Below, piece by piece: positions 9,301-16,749 of a DNA stretch of 64,000 nt (its first letter is position 1; every line of letters starts with the position of its first letter). The notes under the pieces are model-generated. The model searched no databases and was not told the DNA's origin. It was given only the letters and a program-made list of their open reading frames with translations. The stretch is taken from assembly GCF_019207085.1 (NCBI RefSeq), contig NZ_JAATOM010000001.1, positions 310,001-374,000 on the forward strand. Reading direction: 5' to 3'. Origin of the DNA: Variovorax sp. dw_308 (GTDB taxonomy: Bacteria; Pseudomonadota; Gammaproteobacteria; Burkholderiales; Burkholderiaceae_C). Both the position numbers and the translations under genes were made by a program.

Positions 9301-9740
9301 GCGACCTGGACCTGGCGCTGGAGCTTGCGCGCCAGACCGGCCTCGGCTTCATTGGCGCCGCGCTCGAAGGTGCATTGGCGCGCGTTGCGGATTCCGCCGA
9401 AGAACGGGTCGCGCACCTCGCCGAAGGCGAAGCCTTGCTGCTGCAAACCGGGATCGCGCACAACTACCTCTGGTTCTACCGCAGCGCGATGGAGGCCTGC
9501 CTCGCGGCCCGCGACTGGCCGCGTGCGCTGCACTATGCGGACCTGCTGGAGCAGAAGTTCCAGGTCGAGCCCTTGCCCTGGGTCGCGTTGATGGTGGAGC
9601 GGGCGCGCGCCATCATCGCGGCGGCGAAGTCGGGCCACGACGCGGCGGCGATCGCCCGGCTGCAGGCGGTTCGTGCGGCGGCCGTGGCGGCTGGCAATGG
9701 CTGGGTGCTGGCGGGCATCGACCACGCGCTGGCGAACTGA
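6399..9740 (+). CDS. Zinc-ribbon / class III nucleotide cyclase / AAA ATPase / TPR signalling protein
   Basis: A 1113-residue cytoplasmic multidomain protein. Two zinc ribbons come first (Cys3, 6, 17, 20 and Cys28, 31, 42, 45), then a Pro/Ala linker. Next is a class III adenylate/guanylate cyclase domain (about 92-265) with both metal Asp residues (FADITG Asp99, GDAVMAVFG Asp143) and the transition-state pair Asn216/Arg220. An ATPase domain follows with Walker A GDAGIGKS (309-316) and Walker B LVLIEDLHW near 437, then a long TPR-like helical repeat region to the end. The residue four before Asp143, normally the purine-recognising Lys, is Asp139, and the matching second specificity position is Ser209. 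It may therefore make cAMP poorly, prefer another nucleotide, or act as a sensor. It stands alone between divergent and convergent neighbours. Confidence 0.9.
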   Translation: MQCPQCRHPHAQGAKFCAECGTALPRQCANCGHALAALAKFCSECGAPTQGAAPAVAAPAVVPSSLVPAQPPQQPARNVWAAPDTATADRRQAAVLFADITGYTALCASADPEQIQEMLGRFFDAMDGVVESHGGRVLDRAGDAVMAVFGAPVAHGNDAQRALHAALAMHGAAAGVPDCHGVPLRLHIGIAKGEVVAAVISGGGKAKYSVTGDAVNLAARLDALAQAGETLISDALYREVAASVEVEAAGSQVVKGFGAPMELWRVLRLRQARGERMPFVGRHAELGQLVGALDAVRETGAGATVLVRGDAGIGKSRLVEEFQARARDMGFDTPSGQVLDFGVGKGQDAISTLLKAMLQVGAPDDEGQRSAALQAAIARGLVTDAEVMFVNEWLGLPQPKPLEAIFEAMDNATRQRRAGEALGALLQRAAAARPQLVLIEDLHWASPELLRLVAAITLAAARAPMILLLTSRIEGDPIDKAWRASIHGSAFMTIDLAPLRPQEARLLAGGLVEATSRFALMCIERAEGNPLFLEQLLRTARAGETPGLLPSVPPTIQSLVLERMDRLAAPDRTALQAAAVIGKRFSLANLRGVAGVPDARCDVLVAADIVRPDGPDFLFAHALIQEAVYASTLKSRRRELHLAAARWFDTDDPLLQAEHLDRAEDATAAAAYLRAAAQEAARLRFESALRLAERGGTVAADPARGNAAVGCELALLCGEMLREIGRSTESIAAFQRALELAGDDLLRCRALMGIAAGYRVTGEFVAAMHALGEARPMAERLGLTIERSRIHHTQGNLYFAQGRIAECDAEHLLALQLAEQCADPESQARALSGLGDARYAQGRMSSALDYFRRCVALCDEDQIRTTGPNRCMIGHCLWYANQLPAAVAEARSVCEDAQRFGIVSVLVFAHASLTQLLTESGSLQEATASAEKSLALARLAGSRRYEATVLSFSADHSLRRGDRAQARRDLDLALELARQTGLGFIGAALEGALARVADSAEERVAHLAEGEALLLQTGIAHNYLWFYRSAMEACLAARDWPRALHYADLLEQKFQVEPLPWVALMVERARAIIAAAKSGHDAAAIARLQAVRAAAVAAGNGWVLAGIDHALAN

Positions 9741-9902
9741 ATCAACTGCCGGGCTCCATCGGCGGCCCAATCGAGGACGACCACGACGGCGGCTTGTATC
9801 CGCTCAAGCCGAAGTGATCACGTCGAGGTAGTTTTTCGACGCGCGGAACATCGGCCGAGACACTGGCGCGCCCCGGGTGGGTTCGTCAGCCGATCGCTGC
9901 GA

Positions 9903-10745
9903 TCAGGCCAGCGCCGTGCTGAATGTCGCCAGCAGGCGCGTCCAGGCTCGTTCGGCCTGGGCGGCATCGTAGACCTGCGTGTCGGGCGGGCACCAGCCGT
10001 GGGCCGCGGGGTAGACCTCCACCTCGGCCGCCAGCTTCGCGCTGTCGAACGCGGTGCGCAGGGCAACCTTGGCATCGGGCTCCTTTGCATCGTCATTCTG
10101 GGCCACTGCAATCAGGTAACGCGCCTGTGTCTGGGCGACCAGGCGATGCGGGCTGTCGGGCGCGGCGGTCACCATGGCGGCGCCGTGGAAGGTTCCAACG
10201 GCGCCCACGCGGTTGGGCGCCACGGTGGCCGTACGCACCGCCATCGGCCCGCCCATGCAATAGCCGGTGGTACCCAATTTGCGCGCCTTGTCCACCTCGC
10301 GTTGGGCATCGAGCCAGGCCACGAAGGCCTTCCCGTCGCTCAGGTGCATGGCCGGCGTCAGCGCCTGCATCAGCGGCAACACTTCGGGGATTGGCGTCTT
10401 GCCGCCCTGCGCCGCGGTAGGCGCCTTCTTCTGCCGGTAGAAGGGGTTCACCACCAGCACGCTGTAGCCCGATTCGGCCAGGCGCCGCCCCATCTGCCTG
10501 AAGGCTGGGCGAAGTCCAAAGATGTCGGGCCACACCAGCACGCCGGGTGCGGCGCCCGCCGTGGGTGCGACAAAGTACGCGTCGCAACTGCCATCTGGCG
10601 TGGTGATGGTCACCTCGCGCTCGGTCACGGCGACGGCATTGGCCACGCTGGGCAGCGTCGACAGCAGGCCGGCGGATGCGGTCCATGCAGCGAAGTCGCG
10701 GCGCGTGTATTTCTTCAGTTCTTCCTGGTCATTCAGATCACACAT
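9903..10745 (-). CDS. Dienelactone hydrolase family protein, probably exported
   Basis: A 280-residue alpha/beta hydrolase. The N-terminus holds a twin-arginine-like motif (YTRRDF, residues 13-18) followed by a hydrophobic stretch ending near PSVANA, so Tat export is likely. The nucleophile is Cys163 in GYCMGG, which marks the dienelactone hydrolase group; Asp218/219 and His249 (AAHGWC) complete the triad. Family members hydrolyse dienelactones or other carboxylic esters. No chlorocatechol pathway genes are nearby, so a general esterase role is as likely as aromatic catabolism. It is followed on the same strand by nothing related; the upstream neighbour is the acetolactate synthase gene, 82 bp away in the same orientation. 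Confidence 0.87.
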   Translation of the reverse strand: MCDLNDQEELKKYTRRDFAAWTASAGLLSTLPSVANAVAVTEREVTITTPDGSCDAYFVAPTAGAAPGVLVWPDIFGLRPAFRQMGRRLAESGYSVLVVNPFYRQKKAPTAAQGGKTPIPEVLPLMQALTPAMHLSDGKAFVAWLDAQREVDKARKLGTTGYCMGGPMAVRTATVAPNRVGAVGTFHGAAMVTAAPDSPHRLVAQTQARYLIAVAQNDDAKEPDAKVALRTAFDSAKLAAEVEVYPAAHGWCPPDTQVYDAAQAERAWTRLLATFSTALA

Positions 10746-10827
10746 GGTTGGTTCACCTCATCAGGATCATGTCAAACGTCAGCTTGTGCCACGAGTCAGG
10801 GCGGGAAGCAAGCACGATTCCCCCTCA

Positions 10828-12609
10828 TCAATCGGCTCTCTCCCCGTCCTCGTCCTGGTACCAACGGTCCTTGGCCAGCATCACCCGGTGGTGGCCATGC
10901 CCGGACGGCATCATCGGAAAGCAGTTCTCCTGCGCGGCCACCTGCACGTCGAGGAAGAACGCGCCGGCATAGGCCAGGCACTCGGCAAGCGCATCCTCGA
11001 GTTCCGCTGGGTCCGACACGCGGCGCGCACCCCAGCCGAAGGCCTTCGCCAGCGCCACGAAATCCGGCAGCGCCTCGTTCCAGCTGTGGCTCAGGCGATT
11101 GCCGTGGTTCAGTTCCTGCCACTGGCGAACCATGCCCATGTAGCCGTTGTTCGACAGCACGAGCTTGACGGGCGTGCGGTGCTGCGCCGCGGTCGACAAC
11201 TCCTGGATGTTCATGAGCACCGACGCATCGCCGCTCACGCAGACCACCAGTGCATCGGGGTGCGCGATCTGCGCGCCGATGGCTGCCGGCAGTCCGTAGC
11301 CCATGGTGCCGGCGCCGCCCGAGGTGAGCCAGCGACCGGGCCGCTCGAAGCGAAGGTACTGCGCGGCCCACATCTGGTGCTGGCCGACGTCGGTGGAGAC
11401 GATGGCATCGCGGCCCTGCAGCGCCTGCTGCAGCGCGCTCATCAACTGCTGCGGCAGGATCTCGCCGGCGCGCGGCGCGAAGTCGAAGCAGCGCTCGCCC
11501 CGCCAACGCGCGATGCGCTGCCACCACGGTGCGAGTCTCTGCGGCGCGAGCCCGTCGAGTTGCGGCATCGCAAGCAGGGCATCCAGCACCGCGCCGCAGT
11601 CGCCGACCATCGGCACATCGACCTTCACCACCTTGTTGATGCTGGTTGGATCGATGTCGATGTGGATCTTGCGCGCGCGCGGGCAGAACTCGTCGAGCTT
11701 GCCGGTGACACGGTCGTCGAAGCGCGCGCCGATGCACACCACCAGGTCGGACTCGTGCATCGCCATGTTGGCCTCCAGCGCGCCGTGCATGCCCAGCATG
11801 CCGATGAAGCGCGGGTCGGATGCGGGGAATGCGCCCAGGCCCATCAACGTGAGCGTGCAAGGGGCATCGAGCTTTCTCACCAGCCGCGTGAAAGCCTCGC
11901 AGGCCGCAGGACCTGAATTCACGAGGCCTCCGCCGCCGTAGACGATCGGCCGCCGCGCGGTGGAGAGCAGGTCCGCCGCGCGTTGCAGCATCGCGGCCGG
12001 CGGCATGGCGGTACGCAGCGTGCGCGAGCGCTTCACGGCCGCGACCGGTGCATTGCGCAAGGGCGCCAGTTGCACATCCTTCGGCACATCGACCAGCACG
12101 GGCCCGGGCCGGCCCGATGCCGCGATGTCTAGCGCACGCCGGATCACGTTCGGGATCTCGTCGGCCACGCGCGGCTGGTGGTTCCACTTCGTCACCGGCC
12201 TCGACATGCCCAGCGCGTCGCTCTCCTGGAAGGCGCTGGTGCCGATGGCGGCGGTGGCGACCTGCCCGCTGATGCACAGCACCGGCACCGAGTCGCTCAT
12301 CGCATCGAGGAGCCCGGTGATGGTGTTGCCCACGCCCGGCCCCGAGGTGACCAGCACCACGCCGACGCGGCCCGTGGTGCGCGCATAGCCCTCGGCCGCA
12401 TGCACGGCGGCCTGCTCGTGCCGCACCAGCACGTGGCGCAGCCGCGGCTCGCCGTGCAGCGCATCGTAGAGCGGCAGCGCGGCGCCGCCGGGGTAGCCGA
12501 AGATCGTATCGACGCCGCATTCGACCAGGGTGTCGAGCAGGGCGACGGCGCCATTGCGCAGGCGGGCCGGCTGTGCCGGGGAAAGACCTTCGGTTGCGAG
12601 CAGTTCCAT
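10828..12609 (-). CDS. ilvB: Acetolactate synthase large subunit (thiamine diphosphate enzyme)
   Basis: A 593-residue enzyme that condenses two pyruvates (or pyruvate and 2-oxobutyrate) in branched-chain amino acid synthesis. The N-terminal pyrimidine-binding domain holds the catalytic Glu65 ([16 protein letters not shown]), the middle domain follows, and the C-terminal domain has the cofactor motif GDASVLMN followed by [12 protein letters not shown], which is typical of biosynthetic acetolactate synthases. The end [19 protein letters not shown] also fits. No small regulatory subunit gene (ilvN/ilvH) lies next to it, so this is probably a paralogue of the main ilv operon enzyme. The ATG at 12609 is chosen because the divergent operator lies just upstream; an ATG at 12648 would place the operator inside the gene. 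Confidence 0.85.
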   Translation of the reverse strand: MELLATEGLSPAQPARLRNGAVALLDTLVECGVDTIFGYPGGAALPLYDALHGEPRLRHVLVRHEQAAVHAAEGYARTTGRVGVVLVTSGPGVGNTITGLLDAMSDSVPVLCISGQVATAAIGTSAFQESDALGMSRPVTKWNHQPRVADEIPNVIRRALDIAASGRPGPVLVDVPKDVQLAPLRNAPVAAVKRSRTLRTAMPPAAMLQRAADLLSTARRPIVYGGGGLVNSGPAACEAFTRLVRKLDAPCTLTLMGLGAFPASDPRFIGMLGMHGALEANMAMHESDLVVCIGARFDDRVTGKLDEFCPRARKIHIDIDPTSINKVVKVDVPMVGDCGAVLDALLAMPQLDGLAPQRLAPWWQRIARWRGERCFDFAPRAGEILPQQLMSALQQALQGRDAIVSTDVGQHQMWAAQYLRFERPGRWLTSGGAGTMGYGLPAAIGAQIAHPDALVVCVSGDASVLMNIQELSTAAQHRTPVKLVLSNNGYMGMVRQWQELNHGNRLSHSWNEALPDFVALAKAFGWGARRVSDPAELEDALAECLAYAGAFFLDVQVAAQENCFPMMPSGHGHHRVMLAKDRWYQDEDGERAD

Positions 12610-12619
12610 GCCTTCATTT

Positions 12620-12638
12620 TTCTGCGTTCGGCGCAGAA
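12620..12638. promoter_or_regulatory. Probable Lrp-type operator between the divergent genes
   Basis: TTCTGCG (12620-12626) and CGCAGAA (12632-12638) form a perfect 7-bp inverted repeat with a 5-nt centre. It lies in the 64-bp gap between the divergent acetolactate synthase and Lrp-family genes, 11 bp from the synthase start. Lrp/AsnC proteins generally bind short palindromes beside their own genes, so autoregulation and control of the synthase are likely. Confidence 0.6.
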
Positions 12639-12673
12639 TAGGCTTCATATTTCCGTCTCGTTTGGGCCGAACG

Positions 12674-13168
12674 ATGAAAAACAATCGCCAAGAACTCACT
12701 CCTGCCGAAGAATCCACGGATCCTGTCGACCTGGCCATCCTGCGCGTGCTGCGCGATGACTCGCGCCACACCTTGCAGGAGATCGGCGCGATGGTGGGGC
12801 TGTCGGCCACCAGCTGCTGGACGCGCATCAAGAAGCTGGAGGCGCAGGGCGTCATCAAGCGCTACACGGTGGACCTCGATCCGGCCAAGCTCGGCTACAA
12901 CGACTTCGTCATCGTGCAGCTCACGCTCGAGAGCCACACCGACGAGACGCTCTATGAGTTCGGCCGCGTGCTCGCCACCATCCCCGAGATCCAGGAGGCC
13001 TACCTGGTCTCGGGCGACTACGACTACTACATCCGCATCGCGGTGCGCGACACGCGCGACTACGAGCGGCTGCTGCGCGAGAAGCTCTACAAGATTCCCG
13101 GCATCCGGCACAGCAAGTCGAGCTTCGTGCTGCGCGTGTTGAAGGAGGCGAGCGTGCCGCTTGGGTAG
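12674..13168 (+). CDS. Lrp/AsnC family transcriptional regulator
   Basis: A 164-residue DNA-binding protein. The N-terminal winged helix ([26 protein letters not shown]) is followed by the recognition helix [18 protein letters not shown] and by a C-terminal RAM/ACT-like ligand-binding domain with the [13 protein letters not shown] segment. Such regulators usually sense an amino acid and form octamers. It is transcribed away from the acetolactate synthase gene with a palindrome between them, so leucine, valine or a 2-oxo acid are reasonable ligand guesses, made from context only. The start at 12674 lies just before the conserved domain; longer frames would cross the operator. Confidence 0.92.
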   Translation: MKNNRQELTPAEESTDPVDLAILRVLRDDSRHTLQEIGAMVGLSATSCWTRIKKLEAQGVIKRYTVDLDPAKLGYNDFVIVQLTLESHTDETLYEFGRVLATIPEIQEAYLVSGDYDYYIRIAVRDTRDYERLLREKLYKIPGIRHSKSSFVLRVLKEASVPLG

Positions 13169-13175
13169 GGCTGAA

Positions 13176-14591
13176 TCAACCGCCGGAACCCATCGGCGGC
13201 GCGATGTCCTCCAGCGATCGCCGCTCGGCATCCACCGCGTAGCGCCAAGCGATCAGCCCGGCAGCGATCACGAGCGCGGCGCCGATGCCATAGCCCACGG
13301 CCACCGCGCCCCGGCTGCCCGTCTCGATCAGCAGGCCGAACAACCACGGCGCCGCGAAGCCCCCGGCCCCGGTGCCCACCGCGAAGAAGACCGAGATGGC
13401 CAATGCCCGCATCTCCAGCGGGAACACCTCGCTCACCGTGAGATACGCCGAACTCGCCGCCGCCGACGCCAGGAAAAACACCGCGGACCAGCACAGCGCC
13501 TGGCTCAGCGCGTCGAGCCACCCGGCCATGAACGCGGCACCGGTCAGCGCCAGCCCGACGCCCGAGAGCACATAGGTCGCGCCGATCATCCGGCGCCGCC
13601 CGACCCGGTCGAACAGCGGCCCGAGGAGCAGCGGCCCCAGCACGTTGCCCAATGCGAACGGAAAGATGTAGAGCGCCACGCGGCCTTCCGGCACGCCATG
13701 GAAGCGCGTCAGCACCAGCGCATAGGTGAAGAAGATCGCGTTGTAGAAGAAGGCCTGCGAAATCATCAGCGAGAGCGCCACCACGCTGCGGCGGCGGTAG
13801 CGATGAAACAGCACGTCGGCGACCTGCCGGATCGTCGGCGCGGCCTGCTGCACGAAGCTCAGCCGCGTGGTGACGGCGGGCAGAGGGCCGTGTTGCGCCG
13901 ACACCTCTGTCTCGATGCGCGCCATGATCGCGTCGGCCTCGTCGGCGCGGCCGTGCGAGATCAGCCAGCGCGGGCTTTCCGGCACGTCGCGCCGCACCAG
14001 CAGGATCGCGATGGCCAGTAGCGCGCCCAGCGCGAAGCCCCCACGCCAGCCCCACACCGGGCCGAGCACGCGCGGGTCGAGCAGCACCAGGCTCACGCCC
14101 GCGCCCAGCGCCGCGCCGATCCAGAAGCTGCCATTGATCGCAAGGTTGACACGGCCGCGCACGCGCGCCGGGATCAGTTCGTCGATGGCCGAGTTGATGG
14201 CCGCATATTCGCCGCCGATGCCCAGACCGGTGACGAAGCGGCACACCGCGAAGAAGGCGAAGCTGGGCGAGAAGGCCGTGGCGAGCGTCGCCAGCGTGTA
14301 GACGACCAGCGTGGCCAGGAACAGCCGCTTGCGCCCGAGCTTGTCGGCGAGCCGGCCGAACACCAGCGCGCCGACGACCGCGCCGCCGATGTAGAGCGAG
14401 CCTGCCCCGCCGATCTGCGCGGCAGTGAGGCCGAGGGTGTCCGGCCGTTCCAGCACGCCGCCCACCGAGCCGACCAGCGTCACCTCCAGGCCGTCGAGCA
14501 CCCAGGCCACGCCGAGCGCGATCACGACGCGCCAGTGCCAGCGCGACCACGGGAGCCGGTCGAGGCGGGCGGGGATGTCGGTGTGGAGCAC
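13176..14591 (-). CDS. MFS transporter, metabolite:H+ symporter type
   Basis: A 471-residue membrane carrier with 12 membrane segments. The N-terminus LDRLPWSRWHWRVVIALG followed by WVLDGLEVTLVG, and FGRLADKLGRKRLF between helices 2 and 3, are typical of the MhpT/sialate:H+ symport-like group that imports organic acids or sugars. The start is uncertain: GTG at 14591 gives the usual short cytoplasmic N-terminus; GTG at 14606 is in frame and also possible, and neither has a strong ribosome binding site. The substrate is unknown. It converges with the Lrp gene, ending 7 bp from it. Confidence 0.85.
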   Translation of the reverse strand: MLHTDIPARLDRLPWSRWHWRVVIALGVAWVLDGLEVTLVGSVGGVLERPDTLGLTAAQIGGAGSLYIGGAVVGALVFGRLADKLGRKRLFLATLVVYTLATLATAFSPSFAFFAVCRFVTGLGIGGEYAAINSAIDELIPARVRGRVNLAINGSFWIGAALGAGVSLVLLDPRVLGPVWGWRGGFALGALLAIAILLVRRDVPESPRWLISHGRADEADAIMARIETEVSAQHGPLPAVTTRLSFVQQAAPTIRQVADVLFHRYRRRSVVALSLMISQAFFYNAIFFTYALVLTRFHGVPEGRVALYIFPFALGNVLGPLLLGPLFDRVGRRRMIGATYVLSGVGLALTGAAFMAGWLDALSQALCWSAVFFLASAAASSAYLTVSEVFPLEMRALAISVFFAVGTGAGGFAAPWLFGLLIETGSRGAVAVGYGIGAALVIAAGLIAWRYAVDAERRSLEDIAPPMGSGG

Positions 14592-14808
14592 GGCTTTATG
14601 GTGCACCGGCGCGGGCACTGGCGGTGTACGGAAATGCGCCGAGGGGGATGAGAGGACGCGCGCCGGGGCACCGTGTGCGCTACCGCGCGGCCGATGCGGG
14701 CATGCGTTGCCTTGTTGCCTTGCGCAAGCCGGTGAGGACGGCGCGCTCAGGCGCACACCGGGCTTTGCGGCTACTTCTGCCCGAGCGCGTGGCGCCCAAA
14801 GCGCTTCT

Positions 14809-15498
14809 CTACTGCAGCGTCGCTTCGGTATCCGTGACTTCAGAGACGCCTTCGAGCGACTGGAGCTTGTCCCGGACGAACTGCACATCGGCTGGCGAAA
14901 GCCGCGTGAACGCGATGCTGATCTCGTCCTGCTCCGCCAGTTCAGAGTGGCTCTGGACGATGAACTGCCTCACCAGCCGGCTGCGAGGTCCGAGAGCTGT
15001 GTTGACATGGGTCATCGTCAAGGTGCCGCGCGCTGCAGCGAGCCGGAAGACTCGTCCCTTCTTGGCCGCGAAGTACTTTTCTTCGAAGGGCTTCAGTCCC
15101 GCAAGGATGGCAAGAATGATGATCGTGGCCGCTATCGCCGGCGTGTACAGGCCGCCGCCGATGGCCAGGCCGACCGCCGCGACAGACCACAGGCTTGCCG
15201 CCGTGGTCAGCCCGCGGATGACCTCGCCGCGCAACAGGATGGTGCCGGCACCGAGGAACCCGATGCCCGAGACCACTTGGGCGGCAACCCGGGACGGATC
15301 CAGAGACACATGATCCGAATTCAGGACATCCTGGAACCCGTACGCCGAGACGATCATGACGAGCGCGGAACCCACGCAGACCAACATATGGGTTCTGAGG
15401 CCCGCCGCCCAGGACAAGCGCTCCCGCTCGAAGCCGATCACGCTTCCAAGAGCAGCCGCCAGAAGAAGTCGGGAAACCAATTCGAGTTGATGGATCAT
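14809..15498 (-). CDS. MgtC/SapB family membrane protein (first copy)
   Basis: A 229-residue protein. The N-terminal four to five membrane segments contain the MgtC signature: GSVIGFERERLSWAAGLRTHMLV and VVSGIGFLGAGTILLRG. The C-terminal domain of about 85 residues is ACT-like (ISIAFTRLSPADVQFVRDKLQSLEGVSEV). MgtC proteins act in the inner membrane, protecting cells at low Mg2+ and modulating the F-type ATPase or phosphate uptake; which applies here is unknown. The start at 15498 matches the family's N-terminus. The frame stays open upstream to 15747 but encodes no membrane-like sequence and crosses the structured leader. A second MgtC-family gene lies at 21561-22277. Confidence 0.9.
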   Translation of the reverse strand: MIHQLELVSRLLLAAALGSVIGFERERLSWAAGLRTHMLVCVGSALVMIVSAYGFQDVLNSDHVSLDPSRVAAQVVSGIGFLGAGTILLRGEVIRGLTTAASLWSVAAVGLAIGGGLYTPAIAATIIILAILAGLKPFEEKYFAAKKGRVFRLAAARGTLTMTHVNTALGPRSRLVRQFIVQSHSELAEQDEISIAFTRLSPADVQFVRDKLQSLEGVSEVTDTEATLQ

Positions 15499-15597
15499 GG
15501 TGACGATGTCGGAGATGGCCGATGGAGAAGCCGATATTCGCCGATTTGCGCGCGGGGGCAGTCGGTGTGGCTCGTTGAGAAGGGTTGTGCGCGATCT

Positions 15598-15680
15598 GGA
15601 GGCTGGGGCCGAATGCCCGATACCCCGAACGTATCGGGGTAGGCATGACTCGGTATCGCAGCCTCCCAGTCCGGAGGCTG
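15598..15680 (-). promoter_or_regulatory. Structured leader with mutually exclusive hairpins upstream of mgtC-like gene
   Basis: Read on the minus strand, CAGCCTCC (15680-15673) is followed by GGAGGCTG (15666-15659) and again by CAGCCTCC (15605-15598). The middle segment can pair perfectly with either outer one. Pairing with the first gives an 8-bp stem with a 6-nt loop; pairing with the last closes a larger element. That element holds CCGA/TCGG, ATGCC/GGCAT and a perfect 8-bp stem TACCCCGA/TCGGGGTA. The block ends 99 nt before the mgtC-like ATG. No U-run follows, so it is not a plain intrinsic terminator. It does not match the Mg2+ M-box or the Mn2+ yybP-ykoY consensus by eye. A DNA repeat is the alternative explanation. 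Confidence 0.55.
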
Positions 15681-15969
15681 GGGATCCTTGGCGCAGCACC
15701 AACCGCGCTTCCTCGAGCGCCTCGTGCTCGAAAAACAGGGCGCGCAAGTGAACTGTCGTTTATCGCTCTCCACAGAACCATCTTTGGGCCATACCGCTCT
15801 CCTGGGAAACACTAGCCACCAAGAGATGTCGAGGCGGAAGCCGGCGAATCGAGACTTGCCAGATAGCGCATACCAGCTCTGCCGGCGCGATGGCTTCGTC
15901 ACCGCAGCCCGTTCAATAGACTGGCCGCACCCCACAAGACGAGCGCGCTTCGCGCCTGAAACGGAGACC

Positions 15970-16746
15970 ATGAACGACCTGACCCAACTCGACTACGCGC
16001 TCGACAACTTCGTCGCCACCCTCACGCTCAACGCACCGCCGGTGAACGCGCTCACGCGCACGCTCAACGACGAACTCACGCTCGCGCTCGACCGCATCTC
16101 CGAGATGGATGAGGTCCGCGTCGTCGTGCTGACCGGCGCGGGCAAGGTGTTCTGTGCCGGCGCCGACCTCAAGGGCCGCGCCTCGGTCATCAAGGGGCCG
16201 GGCGACCTGCCCGCGCATTCGCGCCGCACGCGTGAGTGCTTCCATGCGATCCGCGAGTGCGCCAAGCCGGTGATCTGCGCGATCAACGGCGCCGCGCTGG
16301 GCTCCGGCGTGGCGATGGCCGCTTCCAGCGACATCCTGATCGCATCGGAAAAGGCATCGCTGGGCTTGCCCGAAGTCGACGTGGGACTGCTCGGAGGTTG
16401 CCGCCACGCGATGCGCCTGTTCAGCCACTCCCGCCTGCGTCGCATGATGCTGACCGGCATGCGCGTGCCGGCCGCGGAGCTCTATCGCCTGGGCATCATC
16501 GAGGAGTGCACGACGCCGGAGGACCTGATGCCGAAGGCGCTCGAACTCGCCGCGACCATCGCCTCCAAGAGCCCGGTGTCGACGCGCATGGGCAAGCACA
16601 CGCTCAACGTGATCGAGGACATGAGCCTGCGCGACGGCTATCGCTACGAGCAGGACATGACGGCGCTGATCGGCAAGACCGACGACGCGAAGGAAGCACA
16701 GCGCGCCTTTGCCGAGAAGCGCGCACCTGTCTTCACGGGGCGCTGA
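15970..16746 (+). CDS. Enoyl-CoA hydratase/isomerase (crotonase) family protein
   Basis: A 258-residue cytoplasmic enzyme with the crotonase oxyanion-hole segments CAGADLKGR and INGAALGSGVAMA. In classical hydratases two Glu residues activate water. Here the second, in LPEVDVGLLGGC, is present, but the first is replaced by Ala in GSGVAMA. Plain hydratase activity is therefore uncertain, and isomerase, thioesterase or lyase activity is possible. GGAGA stands just before the ATG at 15970. The gene ends 3 bp before the TctC gene and is followed by an acyl-CoA dehydrogenase gene, so all three probably degrade and take up a carboxylic acid together. Confidence 0.88.
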   Translation: MNDLTQLDYALDNFVATLTLNAPPVNALTRTLNDELTLALDRISEMDEVRVVVLTGAGKVFCAGADLKGRASVIKGPGDLPAHSRRTRECFHAIRECAKPVICAINGAALGSGVAMAASSDILIASEKASLGLPEVDVGLLGGCRHAMRLFSHSRLRRMMLTGMRVPAAELYRLGIIEECTTPEDLMPKALELAATIASKSPVSTRMGKHTLNVIEDMSLRDGYRYEQDMTALIGKTDDAKEAQRAFAEKRAPVFTGR

Positions 16747-16749
16747 GCC

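Noticed and set aside
12610..12858. Longer start for acetolactate synthase
   Set aside because: The extension would run through the operator and into the divergent Lrp gene, and has no family similarity.
15598..15680. M-box or yybP-ykoY riboswitch, or an integron attC site
   Set aside because: The conserved single-stranded motifs of both riboswitch classes were not found by eye, and there is no integrase or cassette array nearby.
15499..15747. N-terminal extension of the first MgtC protein to 15747
   Set aside because: The extra 83 residues are not membrane-like, do not match the family, and cross the structured leader.
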